NCBI RefSeq assembly: GCF_001640025.1
Contig: NC_031674.1
Span: forward strand, 2,852,001-2,916,000
Direction of reading: 5' to 3'
DNA length: 64,000 bases
Origin: Sugiyamaella lignohabitans
Taxonomy: Eukaryota; Ascomycota; Dipodascomycetes; Dipodascales; Trichomonascaceae
The notes under the pieces were generated by a model that made no database searches, was not told the origin of the DNA, and was given only the letters and a program-made list of their open reading frames with translations. Below, piece by piece: positions 10,787 through 20,452 of this stretch. Both the position numbers and the translations under genes were made by a program. The first letter of the stretch is position 1; every line of letters starts with the position of its first letter.

Positions 10787-11974
10787 CTAAGATGTTAGAT
10801 GGGATGTCTGTAGATCCTCAGCTCTGCTTCTGCTATTTGGGTCGAAATAGGGTCTCTCACCAATTCCGACTGTTCTGACGCCTGTTCTCACATAGTCGGT
10901 GTCGGAGTAGAAATCTAGAGTGGCAGCATGGAAGTTTGAACGGTTGTCCCAGATGGCAAGATCGTTCTTGTTCCACTTAAATCTGACTTGGATGTCATGT
11001 GAGCCGACCAGGAGGTCATTCAAGTAGTCCTGAATAGCCTTACTCTCATCCTCTGTGAGGCCGTTAAACGAACGGAATTGGTGGCCAAGCGCATAGACTG
11101 ATTTCCATCTTGTCACTGGATTCGTTCTCACTGCCGGGTGCACTGCAGAAAGAAAGTCTCCCACATTTTCGGGAGCTCCTCGAACTCCACTGTATCGTTC
11201 ATAGGTGCTCTCGCTCAGACGCTCTTTCTGATAGCCACCTCCGTATACTCCTGTCAAGGTCTCTAAATATGCCCTGAAGGACGGTGATAGCTTGTCGTAT
11301 AGAGCAGTTGCAGAGTACCATAAAGTATCACCTCCATGCGACGGTGTCTCAACGATCTTCAAACTAGCATAATCGCTAGGCACTGCTTCAAACCCTATGT
11401 CCGAGTGAATTCCCGTCCTGGCCAACTGAATACGTCTCGTAGCGTAATTTAGCTTCTTGTTTTTGACTGAAGAGATGAACGAAACCTCCGGATCAATCTC
11501 CCCAGACCCATCCTTCTTGAGAAATCCCCCTGCTGGCGTGCTGGGATGAATGTGTATTCCAGAAGTTTCAGGCTTGCCAGTCAACCGTCCCAGCTTGTCA
11601 ACCAAAGTCTTTTGCTCTTCCAACGTCAAGTCCTGATTTCTGAAGAACACCACGCCTCTACGGGAAATGGTAATAGCGAGATCCCTAATCAATTCATCAT
11701 TTTCGAGGATATCTTTCACCTGAGCGGTGGGATATTCCCTGCCTATGACAGGAGTAGTTTCAATGAACTCATATTCACTATCAAGAGCTCCACTAGGTTT
11801 CAAAGCATCGCCGTCAAAAAGTTTGTATGATGGGCCTTCTAAGTGCTTGTCTGCAAACGGAGATGGTCCCTTGACAGAGTCGGCTGGAGGTTTAAACTCA
11901 TCCTTCTCCAGATGAATGTACTCCACTGTCTCCCTGGGACCAGTAATAGTAGTTACTGCAGTTGCAATTCCCAT
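10787..11974 (-). CDS. TauD/TfdA-family 2-oxoglutarate-dependent dioxygenase
   Basis: A 395-residue member of the Fe(II)/2-oxoglutarate dioxygenase family that includes bacterial TauD and yeast Jlp1. These enzymes hydroxylate sulfonates such as taurine, or related substrates, releasing sulfite. The iron-binding triad is visible: His190 and Asp192 in RTGIHSDIGF, and His349 in NRSNFHAATLDF. An Arg for 2-oxoglutarate is in YVRTGVRTVGIG (363-367). The length and the C-terminal GERPYFDPNSRSR tail fit the fungal clade. No peroxisomal or secretory signal is seen. A TATATAAG box 66 bases upstream and a CTTATC site at 12081-12086 lie in its promoter. It is the outermost gene of the presumed catabolic block. 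The substrate cannot be told from sequence: sulfonate, sulfate ester or another acid are all possible. Confidence 0.9.
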   Translation of the reverse strand: MGIATAVTTITGPRETVEYIHLEKDEFKPPADSVKGPSPFADKHLEGPSYKLFDGDALKPSGALDSEYEFIETTPVIGREYPTAQVKDILENDELIRDLAITISRRGVVFFRNQDLTLEEQKTLVDKLGRLTGKPETSGIHIHPSTPAGGFLKKDGSGEIDPEVSFISSVKNKKLNYATRRIQLARTGIHSDIGFEAVPSDYASLKIVETPSHGGDTLWYSATALYDKLSPSFRAYLETLTGVYGGGYQKERLSESTYERYSGVRGAPENVGDFLSAVHPAVRTNPVTRWKSVYALGHQFRSFNGLTEDESKAIQDYLNDLLVGSHDIQVRFKWNKNDLAIWDNRSNFHAATLDFYSDTDYVRTGVRTVGIGERPYFDPNSRSRAEDLQTSHLTS

Positions 11975-12350
11975 AATTGTCTCACCGAAAGATATGTTTC
12001 TGTGGTCTATACTAGGGATACTAAGGCGAATGCCACTATCTTATATAGCTGAAAATAATTCGGACCCCGACATTTATTTGCTTATCTTTCTCATTAAAAC
12101 TGGTTTATGACATAGTGCCAACTGTGTGACAACATCTGGAGTCTCTCTAGATAGCGTCATATGTAGGCAGTATCATGAACTTTGCTCGTGACTTGACCTC
12201 ATTGTAATCATGGACCTGCATTCATGTGTGGGGTATCGGATTTATTCGGAGTTTAATATCTGCGTTCCATTGATTTATCTCACTCATCAATTATTATTTC
12301 TATATTACATATCAATTTTGTTTTTCATTATTCATCATGTCATTATATAA
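11975..12350 (-). promoter_or_regulatory. Promoter region of the TauD-like dioxygenase
   Basis: Reading toward the gene, this region contains a TATATAAG box (12040-12047, 66 bases from the ATG), an inverted TCGG-N3-CCGA pair (12060-12070) and a GATAAG site (12081-12086 on the minus strand). Two CGG triplets in direct orientation lie at 12237-12239 and 12247-12249. The first resembles a Zn2Cys6 site and the GATAAG a nitrogen GATA-factor site. The function is inferred from motif form only. Confidence 0.45.
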
Positions 12351-13949
12351 TCACGTCAATACTATCTGCCAATTCAGGTTCTTCAAAACAGGAATCCAAT
12401 CAGATCCACCGCTTTGCCATACGAGATTCATGGCAAAAATAGCCTTGGCACAGTTTCCAATTTTCCAGTTCTTGTCAATCTTGTCAAATCGCTGAATAAT
12501 ATAGCTTTTCCACGTATCGTTATCCTTAAGAACACATCCCGCTACAAATAATGGGAAAACTAACGTAGATTCGCAGCATGCATTTTCAGGAATTCTAGCG
12601 ATGTATCTAACGCATTGTAGCGCATACTCAATCTCGACATCTGATCCCTCTTCAAATATTTTTTTACCACTAGTTGCAGCATATTTGTAGAGATAGACTA
12701 AAGTTGCGTATCTGTAAGTTTCTGCCAAAAGAGTTAAAGAACTGGTATCACCATCTGTCTCATCCGGGTAGGTGCTGGTCAATTGATTGAAGTCCAATTC
12801 CAGTAACCTTTGCTCAAGTACCTTTATATCATCAATAAATGAGGAACTATTGTTATATGTATCATCTGATTGAGCCTTTTGTCGAATAAGTGCCATTTCT
12901 GTCAGTAAGAATAGAACCTCCTTGGACTTACCTACGTAGTAATCATATTTCGAACTGCTACCAAGACTATTCTTATTCCATCGGTAGAGATCGATACATG
13001 GGACATGGTCAGGTATCGTAATACATGCTATAACATCGTTGACAAACAGAAAATTGAGACAGAAGTTGAAACTGGGTGAGTTATGTTCATAGTTTCGGTG
13101 CATTCTGTTTTGATAGTTTTGTAACAAAGCTCCAAGGCCTCGAATATGAACGAGCCAGACATTTACCCCGCTATCAAATATTTCAAAAGTGCATAGCATT
13201 GCCGTAGCTAAGATCGCTATTTCATCATTCTTGACAACAATCTCCTTGGATAATGAATTCAACGACTCAGAATAATAGCGCAGTGCCAAACGCTCATATT
13301 CTGGCTGAGAAAATGAAATATGCTTTGCCACCACTGCACACAGAGCTTTTCGAACACAAGCGGATGACATTGCAACCGGTATTAACAAAGTTCTTAACGG
13401 GTTCAAAGCATTGTCGTTGACTACTGATACTACTGCAATCTTATTCACATGATATTTTAAAAGGTCCATTTCAAACGACTGCAGTCTTACCGGTTCTAAA
13501 CCCAGTGGAGGTGAGATCGGATAGCTTTCTTGCAAATGTTGGGCAACATCCTGAGTATCTTGTATAGTGTGAGATACTTCTTCTGCAGAATCACCGGTCA
13601 ACTCTTCTATTCGAGAGTGAGAAAATTGATATGTCTCACTTGGAAGCGATGGTGGCAAACATATACTGGATATATTAGTGCCACTATCTTGCGTATGGAC
13701 CTCATGAGACTGACTATTTTCACTAACATAGCGAACTAAGGACTTATGTCCAGCGCTACTACCGGCTTTAGAATTTTTCCTGTTCTTCTTCGTAATAAGA
13801 GAGCTTTCATCTGGACTACAGAACTTCCATTTATTACCATATCCTTCACACACCAGGTTTAGCCGGATACATTGTTTACAACTGGGATACCCTTCGTCAC
13901 ATTTTTTTCTCCTCGCACGGCAAGTGGCACAGCCAGTCTTAGTTCTCAT
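12351..13949 (-). CDS. Zn2Cys6 transcription factor 1 of the catabolic block
   Basis: A 532-residue fungal binuclear-cluster regulator. Starting at the ATG at 13949, the protein opens MRTKTGCATCRARRKKC, and the six zinc ligands are Cys7, 10, 17, 24, 27 and 34 with the usual CX2CX6CX6CX2CX6C spacing. An in-frame GTG further upstream (13958) is not needed. A basic low-complexity linker follows, then a long helical region of the fungal-specific transcription factor type (Fungal_trans_2-like, with HIRGLGALLQNYQ). It sits between the TauD-like gene and the amine oxidase and shares a 1 kb divergent promoter with the latter, so it is a likely local regulator. Its inducer is unknown. Confidence 0.88.
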   Translation of the reverse strand: MRTKTGCATCRARRKKCDEGYPSCKQCIRLNLVCEGYGNKWKFCSPDESSLITKKNRKNSKAGSSAGHKSLVRYVSENSQSHEVHTQDSGTNISSICLPPSLPSETYQFSHSRIEELTGDSAEEVSHTIQDTQDVAQHLQESYPISPPLGLEPVRLQSFEMDLLKYHVNKIAVVSVVNDNALNPLRTLLIPVAMSSACVRKALCAVVAKHISFSQPEYERLALRYYSESLNSLSKEIVVKNDEIAILATAMLCTFEIFDSGVNVWLVHIRGLGALLQNYQNRMHRNYEHNSPSFNFCLNFLFVNDVIACITIPDHVPCIDLYRWNKNSLGSSSKYDYYVGKSKEVLFLLTEMALIRQKAQSDDTYNNSSSFIDDIKVLEQRLLELDFNQLTSTYPDETDGDTSSLTLLAETYRYATLVYLYKYAATSGKKIFEEGSDVEIEYALQCVRYIARIPENACCESTLVFPLFVAGCVLKDNDTWKSYIIQRFDKIDKNWKIGNCAKAIFAMNLVWQSGGSDWIPVLKNLNWQIVLT

Positions 13950-14972
13950 ATTTTCCACATACCAAGGGCCGAACCACCTTGGAAACTGATTAGATGGCTC
14001 CTAGTTCAATGATCAATGTTGATGGGATTTGGTAGAAATAAATGTCAATCCTGCTACACCCAATGTTATTTTTGTTCGGTAATTTAAATTCGACTAATTA
14101 AAGTAGACTAATTAAAGTAGAGATCATTGCAGGTAAGAGTTTGGCTGGATTCGGTAAAAAAGACGGTGCATCTCAGAAGTGGGGCTAACTTATCAACATA
14201 AGGTGCCGAAAACCAGATAAATGGCTTAACTTTAGCTTTGTCAAGATAAACCGAAACCTGGAGCTGGAGCTGTTAAATGTGATTAATCACCAGATGGGGT
14301 ATTGGGGCGTATATTTGGGGCTTGGGGTATGGGAGCAGAGGGGAGAATGTGGGAGTCCATAAATTGAGTCATCATAATCTGGTACAGCCTTTCAGCACAT
14401 ATGTAGTTCATAAGTTAGTAGCCCACTACTCTAACTCTACAATTAATTCTCAATCTAAACTTCTTCAATTGTTCTGCCTTTAATATCTACTGCTTGTAAA
14501 AATATTGGAGATGTCTGACTGCCGTCAATAAGGTTAGCCTCTTGCATTGTATGATAGGATCACCGATAAGCAATGACATTTAGACGTTATCAATGCACAT
14601 GGCTCTGATCCCACCGTTGGCCCAGTTATGACGATATAAGCAGCCAATGTCAATTCTCTGACACGAGTAAAGGGAGATTTTGAGATGCTTGGTTATATTT
14701 GGCCTATGTTATATGTGAAAAGCTTTGGCAAAGAATCGGAGAAAGGCATCCGAACAAAAAGAAATATATCCGGCATGCATGTTCAGATAAGCTCCTTATC
14801 ATCAGCAGATCCCTGATTGATAGGGGAATTGGTCAACTATAAGCGCGAAACTGATAAGAAAAGTGAAATACGCGCCGAAGACTAACTAGCTATACGACGT
14901 TTCTTCAAATATATATAAGTATCCTGATGATACATACATTGTGTACCAATTAGCCGATCGCCTATAAACATT
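13950..14972. promoter_or_regulatory. Divergent promoter with five GATAAG sites (regulator 1 / amine oxidase)
   Basis: GATAAG or its complement occurs at 14189-14194, 14565-14570, 14786-14791, 14795-14800 and 14853-14858. The last four fall within about 410 bases of the amine oxidase ATG. A TATATAAG box lies at 14912-14919, 54 bases from that ATG. An inverted CGG-N10-CCG pair spans 14737-14752. In yeasts, clustered GATAAG marks nitrogen-catabolite-controlled genes bound by Gln3/Gat1/AreA-type factors. Their use here is inferred. Confidence 0.5.
14092..14119. repeat. Tandem duplication of a 14-base unit
   Basis: GACTAATTAAAGTA occurs twice head to tail (14092-14105 and 14106-14119). Each copy has a TAATTA core. 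It lies about 145 bases upstream of regulator 1. Confidence 0.8.
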
Positions 14973-16979
14973 ATGACGATTTCAAATATACCTAGTTCTG
15001 TGAAAACACCATTTGATCCAATCACTGCCGAGGAGATAACAGTGGCATCATCATTCTTGAAAAAGAAACTATCTCCTCTAGTAGTCCAATTTCGTGTAAT
15101 TGATGTGGATGAACCCAGGAAAGCCCAAGTTATAGAGTATCTTGAGAAAAAAAAACTCAACAAAGATGCCCCTTTACCAACTCGCTACGTTAAACTGATT
15201 TATGTCAAGAGTGATTCTCCCCATCTTCAGAAATCAATTTACAATGTGGATACAGGATCGATTGAATCCACTGTAGAGTTCCCATTAGGGGTTAAGTCTT
15301 CGGTTGATCTCGATGCAATGCCAGTGTTGGAGGAGCTCTGCTTGACGCACCCGAAAACTCTCGAGGAAATCAAGCTACTTCAAATACCTGACGGGTATAC
15401 TGTTGTCACTGACCCATGGATTTATGGAACTGACGATTCTACAGAGACCAGAAGTTTGATTCAGTTCTACATGTATATTCGGAAAGGGGAGCATCCTGAG
15501 GCCAACCATTATTCTATCCCGTTAAAGTTCAGTCCCGTTTTTGATAGTGATAGTCTGGAATTTGTCCGTATGGACTACCTTCCTTCGGGTATTGATTCGT
15601 CTACAGACAAAGCACGACTGCCATGGACTGTAGTAGAACCCATCGAATATTCTCACGATCTACATAAAGATGGGGTTCGTGATGGACTCAAACCATTGGT
15701 AGTTAGTCAGCCAGAAGGTGCTTCATTTGAAGTAAACGGAACAGAAATCACATGGCAAGGGTGGTCTCTTAATGTTGGATTTACAGTTCGTGAGGGCCCC
15801 GTTCTTTATAACCTTTCTTTCAAAGGACGGTCCATTATGTATAGGCTTTCGTTTTCAGAATTGACAGTACCGTATGGGGACCCCAGAGCTCCATATCATA
15901 GGAAACAAGCATTTGACTTGGGTGATGTCGGTTATGGTGCAAGTGCCAACTCCTTGAAATTAGGATGTGATTGCCTTGGCCACATTAAATATTTGAGTTC
16001 GTATCGTAGCAGCAATAAAGGCGAACCAATTCTCTTGGATTCTGTCGTTTGTATACATGAACAAGATTCGGGTCTATTATTTAAGCATACCAATTTCCGA
16101 AATGGGGCCGCCACACTTTCTAGAAGACGTCAGCTTGTTATTCAATCAATTGCTACTCTGGCGAATTATGAATACATCATTGCATTTATTCTCAATCAAG
16201 CGGGTGAAATCGAAGTTGAGATTCGTGCGACCGGCATATTATCAACCATGCCAATAGATTATGGCTCAAAAGTACCGTGGGGTACAACTCTAGGACCTGG
16301 GCTATTTGCAGCAAATCACCAGCATCTCTTCTCTTTCCGTATTGATCCTGCTGTAGATGGTTTCAATAACACCATCTCCTACGAGGAGACATTTCCGATG
16401 AAGCGGGATCCTGTTGATAATCCCTTCGGAGTTGGGTTTGGAGCCAAGAGAACTATAGTGCAGAATAGTGGACATTTTGAGCTGGACCCCACTAAAAACA
16501 GAACGTTCAAAATATCCAATGAGTCGATCAAGAATAAGGTCACTGGAAATCCAGTGGCATATAAACTTTTAGCACCTTCTAGCCAAATGATGCTTATGGA
16601 CGACGAGTCGTTTAACGTGAAGAGAGCGGTTTATGCCAAACACCCCATCTGGGTAACGAAATACAAGGATGGGGAATTGTATGCTGCAGGTGAGTTCACC
16701 AACCAAAGCCAAGAAGAAACAGGGCTGGGCAAGTGGACCGCCAGGGACGATTCGTTAGATAAAAATGATCCTGTCTTATGGTATACATTTGGATTGACTC
16801 ATAATCCTCGTCCCGAGGATTTCCCTATTATGCCTGTAGAAGGTGCTAGTTTTATGTTGATTCCTTCAGGATTTTTTAATAAAAATCCTGCCCTTGATGT
16901 TCCACCAAGTTTACAGACCTTAAACAAGTCCACACTGGCGGATGAGACTGCTTGTCATATGGATAAACTATCACTGTAA
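14973..16979 (+). CDS. Copper-containing amine oxidase
   Basis: A 668-residue quinone amine oxidase that deaminates primary amines to aldehydes with release of ammonia and hydrogen peroxide. The catalytic base is Asp315 in AFDLGDVGYGASAN. The residue that becomes topaquinone is Tyr399 in TLANYEYIIAF. The copper ligands are His449 and His451 (NHQHLFSF) and His610 (GLTHNPRPEDFP). N2/N3 domains precede the beta-sandwich domain, and the length matches yeast peroxisomal amine oxidases (about 690). The C-terminus DKLSL is not a standard SKL peroxisome signal, so localisation is open. The ATG at 14973 is preceded by TATATAAG and several GATAAG sites. It ends only 34 bases before the convergent esterase gene. 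The substrate class (aliphatic or aromatic amine) cannot be read from the sequence. Confidence 0.95.
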   Translation: MTISNIPSSVKTPFDPITAEEITVASSFLKKKLSPLVVQFRVIDVDEPRKAQVIEYLEKKKLNKDAPLPTRYVKLIYVKSDSPHLQKSIYNVDTGSIESTVEFPLGVKSSVDLDAMPVLEELCLTHPKTLEEIKLLQIPDGYTVVTDPWIYGTDDSTETRSLIQFYMYIRKGEHPEANHYSIPLKFSPVFDSDSLEFVRMDYLPSGIDSSTDKARLPWTVVEPIEYSHDLHKDGVRDGLKPLVVSQPEGASFEVNGTEITWQGWSLNVGFTVREGPVLYNLSFKGRSIMYRLSFSELTVPYGDPRAPYHRKQAFDLGDVGYGASANSLKLGCDCLGHIKYLSSYRSSNKGEPILLDSVVCIHEQDSGLLFKHTNFRNGAATLSRRRQLVIQSIATLANYEYIIAFILNQAGEIEVEIRATGILSTMPIDYGSKVPWGTTLGPGLFAANHQHLFSFRIDPAVDGFNNTISYEETFPMKRDPVDNPFGVGFGAKRTIVQNSGHFELDPTKNRTFKISNESIKNKVTGNPVAYKLLAPSSQMMLMDDESFNVKRAVYAKHPIWVTKYKDGELYAAGEFTNQSQEETGLGKWTARDDSLDKNDPVLWYTFGLTHNPRPEDFPIMPVEGASFMLIPSGFFNKNPALDVPPSLQTLNKSTLADETACHMDKLSL

Positions 16980-17013
16980 ACTTTACTCCGTAATATATTT
17001 CAATATTTCTCAG

Positions 17014-18252
17014 TTATAACTTGGTAGCATGAGCATTGTGAGACTCCTTGGCAGCCAATACACTCTGTGGAGGACCCGTTCCTAATATTTCCCGAATATA
17101 ATGAACAATCTCTAATAAAAGTGCATGATTCTTTAAATTTCTATCGAGGAATAATGAGTTGTGACTACCATCGAGTTCATAGTGAAGTCTTGGAATCTTG
17201 ACCAACTGTTTGAATCTAAGCACATCATCTTTCATTACTTCATTCTCTCCACAGGTGATGAGAGTATTTTTAGGAAAAACGCCTTCCCAGAATTCAGGCT
17301 TGGAATCCAATGGACTTACCCAGGGAACTTCAAGCAACTTCTCGTCATTGCTAATGTACGCGTTAGCCCACTCTCTCGCTCCCAAGCCTAGGATATCAGC
17401 GTCGCTGTTTTCCAAATAAGATCCCTCTAGCTCAGGAAAGATCTTGATCCATGGTGAAATCAAGACTTCGGCAAAAGGCTGCACATAGGTCTCCGGTAGT
17501 GGTGCTTCTGGGTGATGATGCTTCAGGTGAGCACTGAGGACTACAGCAAGATTACCACCAGCAGAATCACCGGAAAGAATTATCTTTCTTGCATGATCCT
17601 TGTCCACCAGCTCCTGGTAGACCGTAGCAGCCTCTATAAGTTGAGTAGGATATGGTTTCTCAGGCGCCAAACTATAATCAACCACCAAGATCGAGAATCT
17701 TGAGTCGTTCAACGTCTTGTAGAGCTGTATCAAAAATTTAATGTGCGTGTCTAACAGGGGTAAGCAGTAGCCCCCACCGTGGAAATAAACAAAGACTGGG
17801 TCACCAGGCGTTCTATTTTGTGCTTCAACTACCCAATGGGCCTTTGTTCCATGGAATTGGGTATTATAATTGTTCAATCCCTTAGCCCTGGATTCGAGTG
17901 ACTTCAGCAACTTGTTGGGCTCAATAACAGGTGTGAACAGTAGTCTAAAATTATTCAATGTTAATAAAGAGTTAGCCATTCTGATAGTACAGCAGTACAT
18001 ACCTTGTCTGGTCAACTGTAAGTGTCGATGTGACCAAATGAGTTATTGTCAAAGTGACCACTTTGTATAAGCTGCCCTTCCTTTTAGTGCCTACCGTGAG
18101 ATACTTCAGAGCTGTATACACTGCTAAAGGTGCTGTTTATAACTGTTAGATCAAGTGAGATACAAAAACCGCACTCATCACAAGCTGATTAAGTACTCAC
18201 CAGCTTTAAGAAAAAAAATCAGGATAGCCAATCTATCAGCAAGTGTCGCCAT
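17014..18252 (-). CDS. Membrane-anchored alpha/beta-hydrolase of the hormone-sensitive-lipase family (three exons)
   Basis: Rebuilt from splice signals: exon 1 18201-18252, intron 18133-18200 (GTGAGT; ATCTAAC; CAG), exon 2 18003-18132, intron 17945-18002 (GTATGT; GGCTAAC; TAG), exon 3 17014-17944. The frame is kept throughout, giving 370 residues. The first exon is hydrophobic (MATLADRLAILIFFLKAG), a likely N-terminal membrane anchor, as in yeast Say1 steryl deacetylase. Active-site elements: oxyanion loop HGGGYC (from about 116), nucleophile Ser188 in GDSAGGN, an acid in GENEVMKDD, and His322 in DGSHNSLF. It should hydrolyse carboxylic esters, perhaps those made by the neighbouring Baeyer-Villiger-type enzyme, with which it shares a 0.5 kb divergent promoter. 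Reading exon 3 alone would lose the anchor. Confidence 0.88.
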
Positions 18253-18751
18253 ATTTTCTACTATTTTCAGGAACTTAAGCAATTGAACTGTGTATTTAAT
18301 TGAAAAAATGACAAATTTGTAGATAGTTTTGGCTGAAAGCTACCCCGGATTTTAGTCTTTTTACCTCGGCACACATTCTCGAGTTTTTTGGATGGGTGCA
18401 TTTGCAATCAACATGCAGAATGGACCTCAAAATATACAATATTCTGCCCTACGGATAGATAACAAGCCGGCGCTAGTACCGTTAGGTGCGGGGAAAATAA
18501 ACACCACGGAGCAGATCGTCAGAAGCGAATTTAATTAACTATTCAGTTCATATGCTTGAGAATGAACATGGCCGAGGCAAAATGTGTGGGGGGAACTTTA
18601 TTCAAGAACAACTTGGTAATCGGTAATGGCATTTTCCGATCTACTATGGCAGATGCCATGTATATCAGAAGCAAATCAGGTCATATTAGACATTCAATGA
18701 TATATACTTAGATTGTACCCCCTTGTATCCCTCCTCAACAAACTTCATAGA
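18253..18751. promoter_or_regulatory. Divergent promoter of esterase and monooxygenase
   Basis: This half-kilobase separates the two ATGs. An inverted ATCGG-N12-CCGAT pair at 18619-18640 lies about 112 bases before the monooxygenase ATG, and a GATAAC word occurs near 18458. No exact GATAAG site was seen here, unlike the other promoters of the block. A shared bidirectional promoter would co-express a ketone-to-ester enzyme and an esterase; this is inference. Confidence 0.4.
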
Positions 18752-20350
18752 ATGTCAGAACGTCGGAGCAAAGTATTGATCATTGGAGCTGGTTACGGTG
18801 GTATCGCCACGGCTATACGCTTGTTGGACAGTGTAAAGACCACTGACTTCCACATTTATGATAAAGAATCAACATTTGGTGGCACTTGGTGGGTTAATAA
18901 ATATCCGGGATGCGCAGTTGATATTCCGGCTTTTTTTTATTCGATTTCGTCTGATCAGATCACGGAGTGGAGCAAGCTGTTTCCGCCTCAAGAAGAAATC
19001 ATTAAATATGTCCACACAATAGTTAAGAAGCGAGGATTAAATAATTATGCGACCTTCGAGGCAACTGTTCAAAAACTTGATTGGGATATTGAAAATGAAG
19101 AATGGGTAGCTACAATTAAGCTCAAGGATGGTTCTGTTGTTATTCACCGTGCAACCGTTGTTGTCAGTGCCAGGGGTGGACTGGCTGATCCAAGCTATCC
19201 ATCTATCCCTGGTCTTGAAGTTGATCGCGAGACTCGAGTCTTTAAAGGCGATTATGCACACTCAGCAAAATATGACACTAATATTGTAACTGAAGGTAAA
19301 GATGTTATTATTATTGGCAATGGTTGTAGCGCTGCCCAAATTATACCAGCTATTGCTGATGAAGCTAAGTCAGTGTCTCAATTTGCCCGATCAAGCCACT
19401 GGCTCATGCCTCAGCCCAAAGCGTCGCCAAAAGTTATTAAGTGGATTATCGAGCATATCATTGGATATAAGCTTGCAAGATTCTTGGCATTCTTTGCTTT
19501 GGAGTTACAGTTCCCAATGTTTCAGACTAAGGGATTTTTAACTAGTATTGTTAGGGGATTGTCCACGAGGTTGTCGAAAAAACACGTCTTTAAGACAGCA
19601 CCTAAAAAGTATCATGATATGCTAATCCCTGATTTCAAGATTGGCTGTAAAAGGCGTATTTTCGATGACGGGTATTTGCAGAGCTTAAACAATGAAAACG
19701 TTCTTTTGACCAAGGATCCCATTGTTTCTGTCACTGAGGATAGTGTTGTCACCAAGTCTGGCGAGCGCTATCATGCTGACGTTATCATTGCTGCTACTGG
19801 TTTCGATATTAAAAGATCTGCCGGTAATGTTGATGTGTATGGCATAAACAAGAAAGAAGATATGAAGCAATATTGGGACCGGACTGGCCTCTCTGCTTAC
19901 AGTACAGCCCAAGTCCCAGGCTATCCCAATTTTTTTATTGTTGGTGGACCCAACCATGCCACGGGACACACTTCAGTGATACTTCAAATTGAAAATATCT
20001 TGACCTATGTTGAAAAAGTTGGCCGGTATGTGTTTAATGGCACTGCTTCAAGTGTAGATGTTAAGGCAACCGCTTACGAAGAATGGAAAGATGAGTTAGC
20101 GGAAGCATCGAAAAATTCTGTAATCATTGCCGGTGGTTGTAGTTCTTGGTATGTCGAAGATGGACGTAACATTGCATTCTATCCTTGGTCTCAAATTACT
20201 TATTGGTATCGGTCAACCTTCCCTAAATTCCAAGATCAAACGTATCATTGGACTGGAAAAAACCAGTTTATTGTTGAACGACAAAGAAAACTATTTGCAT
20301 TGGGAAGCTTGGCTGCTGTAGCTTCAGCTATTGCCTACAGATTTACCTAA
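18752..20350 (+). CDS. FAD-dependent Baeyer-Villiger-type monooxygenase
   Basis: A 532-residue class B flavin monooxygenase. It has an N-terminal FAD fold (GAGYGG, residues 12-17), an FAD/substrate segment FGGTWWVNKYPGCAVD (about 44-60) and a second dinucleotide fold for NADPH (IIGNGCSAAQ). The family fingerprint FxGxxxHxxxW(P/D) reads FKGDYAHSAKYD at 164-175, so the final Trp is Tyr. ATGFD near the C-terminal third is the usual linker. The protein ends with a hydrophobic stretch, LFALGSLAAVASAIAYRFT, that could be a tail anchor. Such enzymes insert oxygen into ketones to give esters or oxidise heteroatoms. The ATG at 18752 is used because the upstream in-frame TTG is weak. The neighbouring esterase could cleave its product. 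Confidence 0.88.
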   Translation: MSERRSKVLIIGAGYGGIATAIRLLDSVKTTDFHIYDKESTFGGTWWVNKYPGCAVDIPAFFYSISSDQITEWSKLFPPQEEIIKYVHTIVKKRGLNNYATFEATVQKLDWDIENEEWVATIKLKDGSVVIHRATVVVSARGGLADPSYPSIPGLEVDRETRVFKGDYAHSAKYDTNIVTEGKDVIIIGNGCSAAQIIPAIADEAKSVSQFARSSHWLMPQPKASPKVIKWIIEHIIGYKLARFLAFFALELQFPMFQTKGFLTSIVRGLSTRLSKKHVFKTAPKKYHDMLIPDFKIGCKRRIFDDGYLQSLNNENVLLTKDPIVSVTEDSVVTKSGERYHADVIIAATGFDIKRSAGNVDVYGINKKEDMKQYWDRTGLSAYSTAQVPGYPNFFIVGGPNHATGHTSVILQIENILTYVEKVGRYVFNGTASSVDVKATAYEEWKDELAEASKNSVIIAGGCSSWYVEDGRNIAFYPWSQITYWYRSTFPKFQDQTYHWTGKNQFIVERQRKLFALGSLAAVASAIAYRFT

Positions 20351-20452
20351 TGATATATATTGTTATAATCAGTCGCTCTCTAAATCTTTTTTTTGCCTGA
20401 TCATCCTGAGCTGCGCTATCTATGTGCAGATAGATAAGCGCTTTGCAGCCTA

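Noticed and set aside
10567..10878. Plus-strand ORF overlapping the end of the TauD-like gene
   Set aside because: It begins with TTG, overlaps a conserved coding frame and has no domain. At most it could be chance openness of a GC-richer stretch.
17981..18002. A 22-base intron (GTATGT...CAG) as the second esterase intron
   Set aside because: It is too short for splicing. The same donor used with the later CTAAC and TTTTAG acceptor gives a normal 58-base intron and a better family match.
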